Assembly: GCF_020687745.1 (NCBI RefSeq)
Contig: NZ_JAJEWK010000008.1
Coordinates: 184,044 to 248,043 of the forward strand
Direction: 5' to 3'
Length of the DNA: 64,000 nt
Source: Chryseobacterium sp. MFBS3-17
GTDB taxonomy: Bacteria > Bacteroidota > Bacteroidia > Flavobacteriales > Weeksellaceae
Made by a program: the position numbers and the translations under genes. Shown piece by piece: positions 17,384 to 25,741 of the stretch; the first letter of the stretch is position 1, and every line of letters begins with the position of its first letter. The notes below the pieces were generated by a model. That model was not told the origin of the DNA and ran no database searches. It saw only the letters and a list, made by a program, of their open reading frames with translations.

Positions 17384-17832
17384 TAAAGTTTTCCAGAACA
17401 GTCCTTGCAGTCGTCATTGTGCTCGTCCTGATTCAGTTCATCCCGGTAAACCGAACCAATGAACCGGTGCAGGCAGCAGAAGATTTCATACAGGTGATGC
17501 AGACCCCGCCGCAGGTTACCGCTCTGCTGAAAAATGCGTGTTATGATTGCCACAGCAATGAAACGGTATATCCGGATTATGCACGGGTGGCACCGTTTTC
17601 CTGGTCGGTGAAACACCATGTAAATAAAGGCCGCAGATACGCCAACTTTTCGGTATGGGCTTCTTATAATGATGAATTGAAAATGAATATGCTGAAAAAG
17701 TCCGCCCAAACGCTGAAAGACCATACCATGCCCATGCCTGCATACATCAATTTTCATCCGGAGGCCAGCCTGACTCCCGGGGAAAGAGAATTGCTGATTT
17801 CCTATTTTGAATCGCTGGCAGCAGAACAATAA
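17380..17832 (+). CDS. Haem-binding domain (Haem_bd) protein with a CxxCH motif
   Basis: A 150-residue protein with one N-terminal signal-anchor helix (VLAVVIVLVLIQFIPV) and a periplasmic domain. NACYDCHSNETVYPDYARV carries the CxxCH haem-attachment motif, and VAPFSWSVKHHVNKGRRYAN completes the Haem_bd family pattern. A c-type haem is expected, giving a small electron-transfer or haem-sensing protein on the periplasmic face. It overlaps the Ig-like lipoprotein gene by 4 bp (ATGA), so the two are coupled in expression. Confidence 0.85.
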   Translation: MIKFSRTVLAVVIVLVLIQFIPVNRTNEPVQAAEDFIQVMQTPPQVTALLKNACYDCHSNETVYPDYARVAPFSWSVKHHVNKGRRYANFSVWASYNDELKMNMLKKSAQTLKDHTMPMPAYINFHPEASLTPGERELLISYFESLAAEQ

Positions 17833-17858
17833 AAAAGGCGCCTTTCTCAGACGCCCTT
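17831..17858 (-). terminator. Probable terminator of fumC
   Basis: On the minus strand GGCG...CGCC, with an 11-base loop, is followed by six T. It lies between convergent genes, directly after the fumC stop. The stem is short (4 strong pairs). Confidence 0.5.
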
Positions 17859-17862
17859 ATCC

Positions 17863-19245
17863 TTATACCATTTTTTCAGGTTTTACCCATTCGTCAAACT
17901 GTTGCGCCGTAAGCAGACCCAGATTGACGGCTTCCTCTTTCAGCGTGGTGCCGTTTTTATGAGCGGTTTTGGCAATCATGGCTGCATTTTCATAGCCGAT
18001 GTGGGTATTCAGTGCAGTCACCAGCATCAGGGACTTATCTACCAGCTCTTTAATGCGTGGCTCATTGGCTTCAATGCCCGTTGCACAATGGTCATTAAAC
18101 GAAATACAGGCATCTCCCAAAAGTTGAGCAGATTGCAGAAAGTTAGATGCCATGACCGGTTTGAAGACATTCAGTTCGTAGTTTCCCTGAGTTCCCGAAA
18201 ATGAAATCGCAGTGTCATTTCCCAATACCTGAGCGCAGACCATAGTCATCGCTTCATTCTGAGTGGGATTTACTTTTCCGGGCATGATGGAGGAACCCGG
18301 CTCGTTTTCCGGAATAAATATTTCCCCGATTCCGCTGCGGGGTCCGGAAGCCAGCAGCCGGATGTCCTGTGCAATTTTGTACAGGGCCACGGCCAGTTGT
18401 TTCAGCGCTCCGTGAGTTTCCACGATGGCATCGTGAGCAGCCAGTGCCTCAAATTTGTTGGGTGCGGTGGTGAAGGGCAGACCGGTAAATTGGGAGATAT
18501 AGTCTGCTACTTTTTCGGCGTAACCATCCGGTGTATTGAGTCCGGTGCCAACTGCGGTGCCGCCCAGCGCCAGTTCCTGCAGGTGATCCAGAGTATTGCT
18601 GATGGCCTTCATGGCGTAATCCAGCTGGGCCACATAACCGGAAAACTCCTGACCCAGGGTCAGCGGTGTGGCATCCATAAGGTGTGTACGGCCGATTTTA
18701 ACAATATTTTTAAATTTTTCGGATTTTTCATGCAGGGTATTCCGCAGTTGTTCTACCGCCGGCAGCGTATGTTCCACCACTTTTTTGTAGGCGGCAATAT
18801 GCATGGCGGTGGGATAGGTGTCGTTGGAACTTTGAGATTTATTCACATCATCATTGGGATGGATGTCTGATTTTTCTCCCAGTGTACCACCGCTCAGCAC
18901 ATGAGCACGGTTAGAGATCACCTCGTTTACGTTCATATTGGATTGCGTTCCGGAGCCGGTTTGCCAGATGACCAGAGGAAATTCGCCCTGCAGTTTTCCT
19001 TCCAGAATTTCATCGCATACCCGGGAAATGAGATCCCGTTTCTGAGGTGAGAGAATTCCGGCGTCTGCGTTGGTCCAGGCGGCGGCTTTTTTCAGGATGG
19101 CAAAAGCCTCAATAATTTCTGCAGGCATGGAGGCTTCCGGTCCTATTTTGAAATTATTCCGGGAGCGTTCTGTCTGCGGACCCCAGTACTTTTCAGCAGG
19201 AACCTGCACGGCTCCCATGGTGTCATATTCTGTTCTGTAATTCAT
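17863..19245 (-). CDS. fumC: Fumarate hydratase class II
   Basis: A 460-residue soluble enzyme of the aspartase/fumarase superfamily that interconverts fumarate and malate without a metal cofactor. The superfamily signature [17 protein letters not shown] lies near residue 317, [19 protein letters not shown] near residue 96 and the [14 protein letters not shown] active-site segment near residue 128. Full length, no damage. A second, unrelated class I fumarase is encoded 1.8 kb away on the other strand, so the cell has an iron-free and an iron-sulfur version of the same TCA step. Confidence 0.97.
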   Translation of the reverse strand: MNYRTEYDTMGAVQVPAEKYWGPQTERSRNNFKIGPEASMPAEIIEAFAILKKAAAWTNADAGILSPQKRDLISRVCDEILEGKLQGEFPLVIWQTGSGTQSNMNVNEVISNRAHVLSGGTLGEKSDIHPNDDVNKSQSSNDTYPTAMHIAAYKKVVEHTLPAVEQLRNTLHEKSEKFKNIVKIGRTHLMDATPLTLGQEFSGYVAQLDYAMKAISNTLDHLQELALGGTAVGTGLNTPDGYAEKVADYISQFTGLPFTTAPNKFEALAAHDAIVETHGALKQLAVALYKIAQDIRLLASGPRSGIGEIFIPENEPGSSIMPGKVNPTQNEAMTMVCAQVLGNDTAISFSGTQGNYELNVFKPVMASNFLQSAQLLGDACISFNDHCATGIEANEPRIKELVDKSLMLVTALNTHIGYENAAMIAKTAHKNGTTLKEEAVNLGLLTAQQFDEWVKPEKMV

Positions 19246-19405
19246 TGTAATTTGATTTTTGAAAGTTTAAAGTTACGACTAAAAAATCAGCTCTGCCGAA
19301 CGAAAATCTCTATTGCGGTGAAGGATAATCTGTATTATAATGAAAAATATTCTCCCGCGTTGGTGAATTATTGTATAAAAGTCCTGTTCCGGCCGTTTTT
19401 TTAAC

Positions 19406-19413
19406 TAATTTTG
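19406..19413 (+). promoter_or_regulatory. -7 promoter box of the WYL regulator gene
   Basis: TAATTTTG fits TAnnTTTG, 14 bases before the ATG at 19428. Confidence 0.45.
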
Positions 19414-19427
19414 GAGAAAACTGAACC

Positions 19428-20489
19428 ATGTCCGAGAAATCCGAGAGATTGCTTAAAATTTACGCCCGGCTGAAGCGGGGACCTGTGACCATAGAAACCA
19501 TCAAAGACTGGGCTTCCAAAAATAATATCCGCATTTCAGAACGTACCTTTTACCGTGATCTGAACGAGTTGGAAAGTTCCCTGGTGCTGCCTGGTGAAAG
19601 TATTGTGGTTTCCGTAGGCGAAAAAAACCGCAAAACCTGGAAAATAGAATACACCGCCGGCCACGCCACGCTGGATGGTTATGATATCAATTCTTATCTG
19701 ATGTTCAAAAATTTCATGCCCATGCCGGTAGTGCTGTCCCGCAAGAAATCATTAGATAAAATTGAAAAAATATTCTATAAAAATCATTCCAAGAGCCGTT
19801 TTGAGGATTTTGCAACAGCGGCCGATCTGCAGGTGACGTCCAGCCATTTTTATGAACTCAATGAGCCGGTAATTTATGAGAAGATTATAGAAGACTGCAT
19901 CTGGAGTATTCAGAACAAACGGGAAATGAAGATTCTGAAGACCAAATATGACCACACGTCCCTGGCCAGATCTGTGACCTCACCTATGAAATTTTTGCCG
20001 GTGCAATTGCTGTATCACCGCGGGGTGGTTCATCTCTGCGGATTTGTGAAAGAACTGGATAAATTCTGTATTTATGCTTTGGAGCAGATTAAAAAGTACA
20101 AACTGACCAATAATATGTTTGATCCGGAACCGTACCGGATAAGGCTGGAACAGGAGATGACCCTCCGGTTTGGGGTGACTGAAAATATGGATCATCATAT
20201 TTATGATATTGAAATCGAATTTTCAGAAATGTCGGGCTTCTTTGTGAAGAACCATTCCTGGCATCCCGGTCAGCAGTTTACCAGACTTTCCAACGGAAAT
20301 TTTCTGATGAAGTTCCGGTGCGGCATTAACCGGGAACTCGTGGGCTGGATTTTCCAGTGGCTCAGCAATGCCAAAGTCCGCAAACCGGAAATTCTGAGAG
20401 ACCTGGTGGCGGGTAAAGCTTCCGAAATTCTGGATATGTATGTGAGCGACCGTCAGTTAGTGTCGGTTAATTCATTTAAAGCTCCATAG
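19428..20489 (+). CDS. WYL-domain transcriptional regulator
   Basis: A 353-residue regulator. The N-terminus (about residues 5-60) is a helix-turn-helix with RISERTFYRDLNELES as the recognition helix region, typical of DeoR/YafY-type WYL proteins. The middle segment (about 160-215) contains MKFLPVQLLYHRGVVHLCGF, the WYL core strand pattern, and the C-terminal segment with WIFQWLSNAKVRKPEILRD is the WCX-like part. WYL domains sense nucleic acid or small ligands. Nothing here points to a specific target operon. The next gene is the DUF6150 protein on the same strand, 137 bp downstream with its own promoter. Confidence 0.8.
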   Translation: MSEKSERLLKIYARLKRGPVTIETIKDWASKNNIRISERTFYRDLNELESSLVLPGESIVVSVGEKNRKTWKIEYTAGHATLDGYDINSYLMFKNFMPMPVVLSRKKSLDKIEKIFYKNHSKSRFEDFATAADLQVTSSHFYELNEPVIYEKIIEDCIWSIQNKREMKILKTKYDHTSLARSVTSPMKFLPVQLLYHRGVVHLCGFVKELDKFCIYALEQIKKYKLTNNMFDPEPYRIRLEQEMTLRFGVTENMDHHIYDIEIEFSEMSGFFVKNHSWHPGQQFTRLSNGNFLMKFRCGINRELVGWIFQWLSNAKVRKPEILRDLVAGKASEILDMYVSDRQLVSVNSFKAP

Positions 20490-20493
20490 TTGG

Positions 20494-20528
20494 TTGACAA
20501 GAGTTGACAAAGCAAAGTCCTACATTTG
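20494..20528 (+). promoter_or_regulatory. Promoter of the DUF6150 gene
   Basis: The -7 box TACATTTG (20521-20528) is an exact TAnnTTTG. Upstream are two TTGACA words in tandem (20494-20499 and 20504-20509). The first leaves 24 bases between TTG and the -7 box and the second 14, so neither is at the ideal spacing. About 100 bases of leader precede the ATG at 20627. The leader holds a wobble-rich hairpin followed by seven T (about 20570-20600), which could act as an attenuator. Confidence 0.5.
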
Positions 20529-20626
20529 CACACGAAACACAAATGGTGACGAAAGTTGCGCTACATTTTACAGGGGGTCGGTTATGGTCCTCTTTTTTTG
20601 TATATTGAGGGTTCAAATTTTACCGG

Positions 20627-20959
20627 ATGAAAACCTGTTTATTTTTCCTCACCCTCCTTTGCCCGTTTTTGATGTTCTCACAGAAAGTGTTCTCTGTCAA
20701 TTATGGCAGTCAGGCAGAAGTCCGGGTTTTTGTCACCGATTATGAAAGCCAGGCAGATCTGAAGGTATTTCGGGTAAAGTACAGCTCACAGGCCTCCGGT
20801 AATGAAGGCAAGTGGTTTTTTACCGAATATGAAAGTCAGGCACAGAAAAAAATCTATTTCGTGGATTATGAAAGCCAGGCAGATCTCAAAATTTACTTTG
20901 CTCCCTATGAAAGCCAGGCCGGCTGGCGGAATAAATCGAAAAAGCATCTTATGTATTAG
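20627..20959 (+). CDS. DUF6150 family exported repeat protein
   Basis: A 110-residue protein: signal segment (KTCLFFLTLLCPFLMFSQ) and then a tandem of six short units with the core Y-x-S-Q-A, alternating with x-(V/I)-(F/Y)-x-V. Examples are VNYGSQAEVRVF, TDYESQADLKVF and VDYESQADLKIYF. This regular pattern is the hallmark of DUF6150. Each unit of about 13-16 residues probably forms one or two beta-strands. The function is unknown. The basic tail (WRNKSKKHLMY) is unusual next to the acidic repeats. Confidence 0.85.
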   Translation: MKTCLFFLTLLCPFLMFSQKVFSVNYGSQAEVRVFVTDYESQADLKVFRVKYSSQASGNEGKWFFTEYESQAQKKIYFVDYESQADLKIYFAPYESQAGWRNKSKKHLMY

Positions 20960-21026
20960 CCAAATCAGCCCGGATTTCGGTATAGCCGGCTGCTAAATCT
21001 CATTTTCTCCCTTCTCTTTTATTCCG

Positions 21027-21034
21027 TAAATTTG
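21027..21034 (+). promoter_or_regulatory. -7 promoter box of the class I fumarase gene
   Basis: TAAATTTG fits TAnnTTTG, 23 bases before the ATG at 21058. Confidence 0.45.
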
Positions 21035-21057
21035 CGCTTTTAAAAAACATTATCAGC

Positions 21058-22665
21058 ATGGAATTTCAGTATCAGGAGCCTTTTCCTATCCTTAAAGACG
21101 ATACCCAATACAAAAAACTGACCTCAGAATATGTAAAAACCGAACAAATGGGCGGCAGGGAAATCCTTACCGTAGATCCAAAAGGTCTGGAGCTCCTCGC
21201 CGAACATGCCATGCGGGATGTGTCCTTCATGCTGCGCTCTGCGCATCTGCAAAAATTAAAAAATATTATAGACGATCCCGAAGCTACAGATAATGACCGT
21301 TTTGTAGCCTACAACCTCCTGCAGAATGCCGCCGTGGCGGTAGAAGGCGCTTTGCCCTCCTGTCAGGATACCGGAACTGCCATCTGCATGGGGAAAAAAG
21401 GGGAGAATGTGTACACCGGCGTTAATGATGCCGAATGGATTTCCAAAGGCATTTACAATACCTACCAGTCGCAGAACCTGCGCTACTCCCAGATTGTGCC
21501 CATCACCATGTTCGATGAGAAAAACTCCGGCTCCAACCTGCCCGCGCAGATTGACATCTATGCCGAAGAAGGCGATGCCTATAAATTCCTGTTTCTGGCC
21601 AAAGGCGGTGGCTCTGCTAATAAAACCTTCCTTTACCAGAAAACAAAATCCCTGCTGAACGACAAATCCCTGGAGGAATTCGTGAAAGAAAAAATTATGG
21701 ACCTGGGAACCGCAGCCTGCCCGCCATACCACCTTGCACTGGTCATTGGCGGCACCTCTGCCGAAGCGAATCTGGCAGCGGTGAAAAAGGCGAGCGCCGG
21801 CTATTACGACCATCTTCCCACCGAAGGAAATATGGGCGGACAGGCATTCCGCGATCTGGAATGGGAAGCCCGGGTGCAGGAAATTTGCCGCGAGTCTGCC
21901 ATTGGCGCACAGTTTGGCGGGAAATACCTGACGCACGATGTTCGGGTCATCCGCTTGCCACGCCATGCCGCATCTTGTCCTGTGGGAATGGGCGTTTCCT
22001 GCTCTGCAGACCGGAATATCAAAGGAAAAATTACCCGCGACGGAATCTTCCTGGAGCAACTGGAACAGGATCCGAAAAGATTCCTGCCTGCCACACCACC
22101 ACACCTGGAAGCGGCTGTAGAAATAGACCTGAACCGTCCCATGAACGAAGTGCTGGCAGAACTTTCCAAATATCCGATTAGAACCCGCCTGAAACTGAAC
22201 GGTACGCTCATTGTGGCCCGAGATATTGCCCACGCCAAAATAAAAGAACTGCTGGACAGCGGCCAGCCAATGCCCGATTACTTTAAAAATCACCCGATAT
22301 ATTATGCCGGACCGGCAAAAACTCCGGAGGGAATGGCTTCCGGAAGCTTCGGACCTACCACTGCCGGACGTATGGACGTGTATGTGGACGAGTTCCAGAG
22401 TCATGGCGGCAGCATGATTATGCTGGCCAAAGGAAACCGCAGCAAGGATGTTACCAATGCCTGCGGCAAATATGGCGGATTCTACCTGGGATCCATTGGC
22501 GGACCCGCGGCGGTATTGGCCAAAGAAAATATCAAGTCTGTAGAAGTGGTTGATTTTGAAGAACTTGGCATGGAAGCAGTGCGCAAAATAGAAATCAGGG
22601 ATTTCCCGGCGTTCATCATTACAGATGACAAAGGAAATGATTTCTTCGAATCCATTTCGCATTAA
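21058..22665 (+). CDS. Fumarate hydratase class I (4Fe-4S dependent)
   Basis: A 535-residue two-part enzyme. The N-terminal part contains [18 protein letters not shown] and [17 protein letters not shown]. Cys in [16 protein letters not shown] and the Cys-containing [18 protein letters not shown] are candidate cluster ligands. The C-terminal part has [20 protein letters not shown], a highly conserved class I segment. It catalyses the same fumarate/malate step as FumC but with an oxygen-sensitive iron-sulfur cluster. Full length. Having both classes lets a cell favour one under iron limitation or oxidative stress. That regulation is established for E. coli and only inferred here. Confidence 0.95.
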   Translation: MEFQYQEPFPILKDDTQYKKLTSEYVKTEQMGGREILTVDPKGLELLAEHAMRDVSFMLRSAHLQKLKNIIDDPEATDNDRFVAYNLLQNAAVAVEGALPSCQDTGTAICMGKKGENVYTGVNDAEWISKGIYNTYQSQNLRYSQIVPITMFDEKNSGSNLPAQIDIYAEEGDAYKFLFLAKGGGSANKTFLYQKTKSLLNDKSLEEFVKEKIMDLGTAACPPYHLALVIGGTSAEANLAAVKKASAGYYDHLPTEGNMGGQAFRDLEWEARVQEICRESAIGAQFGGKYLTHDVRVIRLPRHAASCPVGMGVSCSADRNIKGKITRDGIFLEQLEQDPKRFLPATPPHLEAAVEIDLNRPMNEVLAELSKYPIRTRLKLNGTLIVARDIAHAKIKELLDSGQPMPDYFKNHPIYYAGPAKTPEGMASGSFGPTTAGRMDVYVDEFQSHGGSMIMLAKGNRSKDVTNACGKYGGFYLGSIGGPAAVLAKENIKSVEVVDFEELGMEAVRKIEIRDFPAFIITDDKGNDFFESISH

Positions 22666-22754
22666 AAACAGAAACAGCGCCCGTGCGCAGCCGTAAAAAA
22701 CGAGTTTCGGGGCAAAAATGTGCGCGGAAACTTTTATTATCAGAGAAAATAAAT

Positions 22755-22762
22755 TAATTTTG
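22755..22762 (+). promoter_or_regulatory. -7 promoter box of the small membrane protein gene
   Basis: TAATTTTG fits TAnnTTTG, 17 bases before the ATG at 22780. Confidence 0.4.
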
Positions 22763-22779
22763 CCTAAAATCTGAAAACG

Positions 22780-23061
22780 ATGTTAACAATCTTATCTTCA
22801 TTCTGGCCGGGATACCAGTTCTTTTGGTTCGTATTTTTCGTCATCATGCTCCTTATCGGGTTCTGGTGCATCATCATGTTCTTTGGAGTAGTCATTCCTA
22901 TGTGGCTTACCTCCGGGCTCAGAGAGTATTTCGGAAAAACAAAGCCATTTGATCCCGAAGAAGTAAGAAGAAAAACACTTCCGGAGCAGGGTGCAGAGGT
23001 TATCTACAGCAATCCGAAGGGTGAGGGGCCATTCCTTCACGGCAATCACGGTCATCACTAA
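22780..23061 (+). CDS. Small membrane protein of unknown function
   Basis: A 93-residue protein, not recognised. It has one long hydrophobic stretch (about residues 12-44, possibly two helices: FFWFVFFVIMLLIGFW and CIIMFFGVVIPMW), then a charged segment (REYFGKTKPFDPEEVRRKTL) and a His-rich end (HGNHGHH) that could bind metal. A -7 promoter box stands 17 bases upstream. It is the last ordinary gene before the repeat-rich accessory region. Confidence 0.6.
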   Translation: MLTILSSFWPGYQFFWFVFFVIMLLIGFWCIIMFFGVVIPMWLTSGLREYFGKTKPFDPEEVRRKTLPEQGAEVIYSNPKGEGPFLHGNHGHH

Positions 23062-23166
23062 TGTGGTGTCATCGCGCTCCCATCTGAATACCGGGAAGGG
23101 CGATCACAAAGCAAAACCATATATATTGTCAGTTTCAAAATTCGTTTTTGAAACTGATTTTTTTTG

Positions 23167-23259
23167 GGAGCTGTTTCCCGCTTTCCGCTGTATCTTTTCC
23201 GGTGCACTCGCTACCGCTCATTCACCAAAAAAGGATGCCGCTGCAATCGGGGCTATGGG
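23167..23259. repeat. 93-bp interspersed intergenic repeat, copy 1 (decayed centre)
   Basis: The arms GGAGCTGTTTCCCGCTTTCC and GATGCCGCTGCAATCGGGGC are identical to those of the copy at 61415-61507. The centre, which forms a long hairpin in that copy, is here replaced by an imperfect GGTGCACTCGCTACCGCTCATTCACC-type sequence. I know this element as a frequent intergenic repeat in flavobacterial genomes. Confidence 0.75.
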
Positions 23260-23272
23260 GGCGGACTTAACA

Positions 23273-23429
23273 GTAAATTCGTGTCTTTGTAAGAGCGTGA
23301 CCATTTGGTGAAACATCTTACCATAACCAAAAACTCTGCTAAGGAATGATTGAAATTGGGTTGCTAAGCATTAGATATTATGATTATATTTGATTTATTA
23401 ATCTGAGAAAAGAGTCAGTCTGGTTCAGG
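23273..23429. repeat. 157-bp direct repeat R1, copy 1
   Basis: Runs from GTAAATTCGTGTCTTTG to GTCAGTCTGGTTCAGG and aligns without gaps to 24983-25139, with about seven mismatches. Inside is a promoter-like pair: TTG at 23361 and an exact -7 box TATATTTG at 23385-23392, 21 bases apart. The two copies bracket the LemA remnant and the transposase. Confidence 0.85.
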
Positions 23430-23450
23430 GCATGACCAATGCATCCCTAA

Positions 23451-23982
23451 ATGAAAACTTTAGAAAGTTGTCTTTTTGTTTTTTTGATTTTTGTCACGTT
23501 AATTTTTGCGGGAATTTATTGGTATGTGATCAAGTTAAACGATGGGTACATGCGGGACTATACAAAAATTGAAAACTCATATTCAAAACTGGAAAGCACA
23601 TTAAAGGAGCGGAATCAAATCTTATTAAAATCAGAATTTTCAGATCGTGTAAAAATATTAGCGAACAAATCTGATTCCGTTATAAATACAAAATGATTCC
23701 AACAAATTAGTTTAGACCGAATTTCACTTGAATGAAAAAACATATAAGGGCGATTCACTCCAATTAACCAACGAAAAAATAAATGCAATTAAGAACGAGT
23801 ATAACAAAGAACTGAAAAATTTTCATACAGTGTGGAGTCGTTTTCCTTTGAACATAATCAAAGTACGTCAAAACTTTCCTGAATATCACTATTTAAACAG
23901 TGATTACGGACAAGAAAACCACGAGAACATGAAGCGAAAGAAAGAAGTTGAGCATTGTGTGGAAACGGGTGAGTTTCAGTAG
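23451..23982 (+). pseudogene. Possible LemA-like gene, broken by a stop codon and a frameshift
   Basis: Two short frames together resemble a small LemA-type protein. The first (23451-23696) has one N-terminal transmembrane helix and ENSYSKLESTLKERNQILLK. It ends in TGA, but the same frame continues readable as FQQISLDRISLE to a second stop. The second frame, offset by one, continues LNEKTYKGDSLQLTNEKINA and then INAIKNEYNKELKNFHTVWS and FPLNIIK, like the C-terminal YN...FP segment of LemA. The simplest reading is one gene with an in-frame stop at 23694 and a frameshift near 23730. It could also be two genuine small proteins. R1 supplies an upstream promoter-like sequence. Confidence 0.45.
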
Positions 23983-24041
23983 AATATGGCAAGATATTTT
24001 GATGAAAGGAGCAATTAAAAGAGAAAATTTGGAAAGAAAAC

Positions 24042-24070
24042 CGCTGCGCAAAGTCTCCTGACTTTGCACC
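24042..24070. repeat. REP-like hairpin, copy a
   Basis: GCAAAGTC and GACTTTGC (24048-24055 and 24060-24067) form a perfect 8-bp stem with a TCCT loop, preceded by CGCTGC. Identical hairpins occur upstream and, inverted, downstream of the nearby transposase gene and in tandem before prfA. Confidence 0.85.
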
Positions 24071-24270
24071 CGCTACAAGGAATATATAAAAACACAACCA
24101 GGGTAATTATTGTCCGTTTCTGATGACCACCCGCACGACCGTAAAAACCACCCGCTATAGTTGCCGCCATTTTTTCTAACTTTTCCCTATCTTTGCAGCC
24201 TGTTTCCGGCCGGCAAACGGATCCTGCAACCACAGTCCGACTGAAATCCCCGGCCTGAATCCTGAAACCC
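24042..24270. repeat. Duplicate of the prfA leader, copy 1
   Basis: From the REP hairpin to CCGGCCTGAATCCTGAAACC this 229-bp segment repeats the sequence directly upstream of prfA (28433-28664), differing mainly by a 3-base indel near 24235. It includes the -7 box TATCTTTG at 24188-24195. In this copy prfA is missing, and a second REP hairpin and the transposase gene follow exactly where prfA should begin. Confidence 0.9.
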
Positions 24271-24299
24271 CGCTGCGCAAAGTCTCCTGACTTTGCACC
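24269..24299. repeat. REP-like hairpin, copy b, upstream of the transposase
   Basis: Same 8-bp stem GCAAAGTC/GACTTTGC (24277-24284 and 24289-24296) with TCCT loop, 36 bases before the transposase ATG. Confidence 0.85.
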
Positions 24300-24334
24300 A
24301 ATAAAAAACAACTATTTTTGAAAAAATAAAAGCC

Positions 24335-24940
24335 ATGAAATCCGGCTATGTTATCAGAGACCAGGAAAAGCCACATTTTATTACCTGCACGGTAGTAGAT
24401 TGGGTTGATGTTTTTTCAAGAAAAATGTATCGGGATATTGTCATTGACTGCTTCAATTTTTGTATTAAAAATAAAGGAATGGTTCTATTTGGTTATGTTA
24501 TTATGAGTAACCACATTCATCTTCTTGTACAATCCAGGGATGGTAAACTTTCAGACCTTATCCGTGATTTTAAAAAATTTACAGCTACTCAAATACTTAA
24601 AAAATTGCATACAGAACCTGAAAGCAGACGTGAATGGATTTTAGAAAGATTTGCAAAAGCAACAGAGAGCCACAGCAGAAACAAAAATTTTCAGGTATGG
24701 CAGTATGGTAATCATGCAGAAGAAATTTTCACTTTGAAATTTATGTGGAGCAAACTCAATTATATTCATCTGAATCCTGTACGAGCAGGACTTGTGGAAA
24801 AAGCAAATCAGTACATTTATTCATCTGCAAGTAATTATTCGTTTGGCAAAGGACTTGTCGATATTGAAATTGCAGAAAATCCTGTTATTGATGTTTTGGG
24901 AAAGAACGAATTTTGGAAATATAATAATTATGATGAATAA
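24335..24940 (+). CDS. REP-associated tyrosine transposase (RAYT, Y1/HUH type)
   Basis: A 201-residue single-domain Y1 transposase. The HUH metal-binding motif is MSNHIHLLV with His60 and His62. LSDLIRDFKKFTATQIL forms the following helix, and LNYIHLNPVRAGLVEKANQY is the C-terminal signature seen in many transposases of this group. The helix position that carries Tyr in several relatives is Phe here, so which tyrosine is catalytic is unclear. The gene is flanked by REP hairpins in opposite orientation (24269-24299 and 24955-24981), as expected of RAYT units that act on REP DNA. It appears intact. The duplicated prfA promoter lies upstream and may drive it. Confidence 0.9.
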   Translation: MKSGYVIRDQEKPHFITCTVVDWVDVFSRKMYRDIVIDCFNFCIKNKGMVLFGYVIMSNHIHLLVQSRDGKLSDLIRDFKKFTATQILKKLHTEPESRREWILERFAKATESHSRNKNFQVWQYGNHAEEIFTLKFMWSKLNYIHLNPVRAGLVEKANQYIYSSASNYSFGKGLVDIEIAENPVIDVLGKNEFWKYNNYDE

Positions 24941-24954
24941 GGAAATGAACGGCT

Positions 24955-24981
24955 CAAAGTCGGGAGACTTTGCGCAGCGGG
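24955..24981. repeat. REP-like hairpin, copy c, inverted
   Basis: CAAAGTC-GGGA-GACTTTG followed by CGCAGCGG, the reverse complement of copies a and b, 15 bases after the transposase stop codon. R1 copy 2 begins immediately after it. Confidence 0.85.
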
Positions 24982-24982
24982 G

Positions 24983-25139
24983 GTAAATTCGTGTCTTTGT
25001 AAGAGCGTGACCATTTGGTGAAACATCTTACCATAACCAAAAACTCTGCTTAGGAATGGATGAAATTGGGTTGCCGGACATTAGATATTATGATTATATT
25101 TGATTTATTAATCTGAGAAAAGAGTCAGTCTGGTTCAGG
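24983..25139. repeat. 157-bp direct repeat R1, copy 2
   Basis: Second copy of the repeat at 23273-23429, same orientation. The promoter-like pair is kept: TTG at 25071 and TATATTTG at 25095-25102. It would direct transcription towards the Imm32-type gene at 25257. Confidence 0.85.
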
Positions 25140-25256
25140 ACGTGTCAAAAACATGCATACAATCCACAACCATCACAAAAACAATTTTATTGATGTGTTA
25201 TGATAAAAATGAGCAAGTCTTTTCATGCAACCCTAGTTTTATAAACGAAGTAAAAT

Positions 25257-25592
25257 ATGAATATTAAAATAAAAGGAGGTTCAAAAATTACAGGAAATTT
25301 AGATATTTTCGTAGTACATAATGAGGATGAATTTGAGGGGGAAATTTCTAATTGGGATGAAATTTTAATACACGGTGATCCAGCAGGATTAAAATCTTTT
25401 GCAAATTTATTGATTGAAATTGCAGACTTTAATCAAGACAAGATAGACGATGAGAAATTACCTGTTGGAGAGAGACAACATATTAAGTTGAGGCCAGGAT
25501 TTGAAATTTCTAAAAGTTCAGACGAAGTAATAGTAGGGAGGCTTGATGCCAAAAAGACGGGAGAATACTATGACCGCTTTATTGCAAAATAA
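25257..25592 (+). CDS. Imm32-type immunity protein (orphan)
   Basis: A 111-residue cytosolic protein. DEILIHGDPAGLKSFANLL and LPVGERQHIKLRPGFEIS, followed by SSDEVIVGRLDAKKTGEYYD, match what I know of the Imm32 immunity family of polymorphic-toxin systems. No cognate toxin gene precedes it: upstream is the R1 repeat, which carries a promoter-like pair. Downstream are Rhs-tip toxin genes with other immunity candidates. It is therefore probably an orphan immunity gene that protects against toxins of neighbours or of a lost cassette. AT-rich compared with the backbone. Confidence 0.7.
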   Translation: MNIKIKGGSKITGNLDIFVVHNEDEFEGEISNWDEILIHGDPAGLKSFANLLIEIADFNQDKIDDEKLPVGERQHIKLRPGFEISKSSDEVIVGRLDAKKTGEYYDRFIAK

Positions 25593-25612
25593 TAAAACAG
25601 AAATCTATAAAA

Positions 25613-25641
25613 ATAAATCCCGCTTTCGGCAGGATTTTCAT
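25613..25641 (+). terminator. Imperfect terminator-like hairpin after the Imm32 gene
   Basis: AAATCC and GGATTT flank a mismatched CGC...GGC centre, followed by TTCATTT. It occupies the same place relative to the shared leader as the strong hairpin at 26890-26925. Confidence 0.4.
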
Positions 25642-25741
25642 TTACAGCACTTCAACAATTTTATTAAAGAAGTCTTTAATTTTTTGGTAGTTTTGTAGAA
25701 CCGGCGGAGTAGGTTCTGTGCTTGCGGGCGGCAATTTCTGG
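25641..25741 (+). repeat. 101-bp shared toxin-tip leader, copy 1
   Basis: Aligns without gaps to 26924-27024 with five mismatches. It runs from TTTACAGCACT through TTAAAGAAGTC and ends inside the coding sequence of the toxin tip (TGGVGSVLAGGNFW in translation). An in-frame TAG upstream of the FCRTGGVGS segment shows that no Rhs core is attached here. Confidence 0.85.

Noticed and set aside
21256..22662. Open frame of more than 460 codons antisense to the class I fumarase
   Set aside because: It mirrors the codon pattern of the fumarase gene, has no recognisable domain and no promoter.
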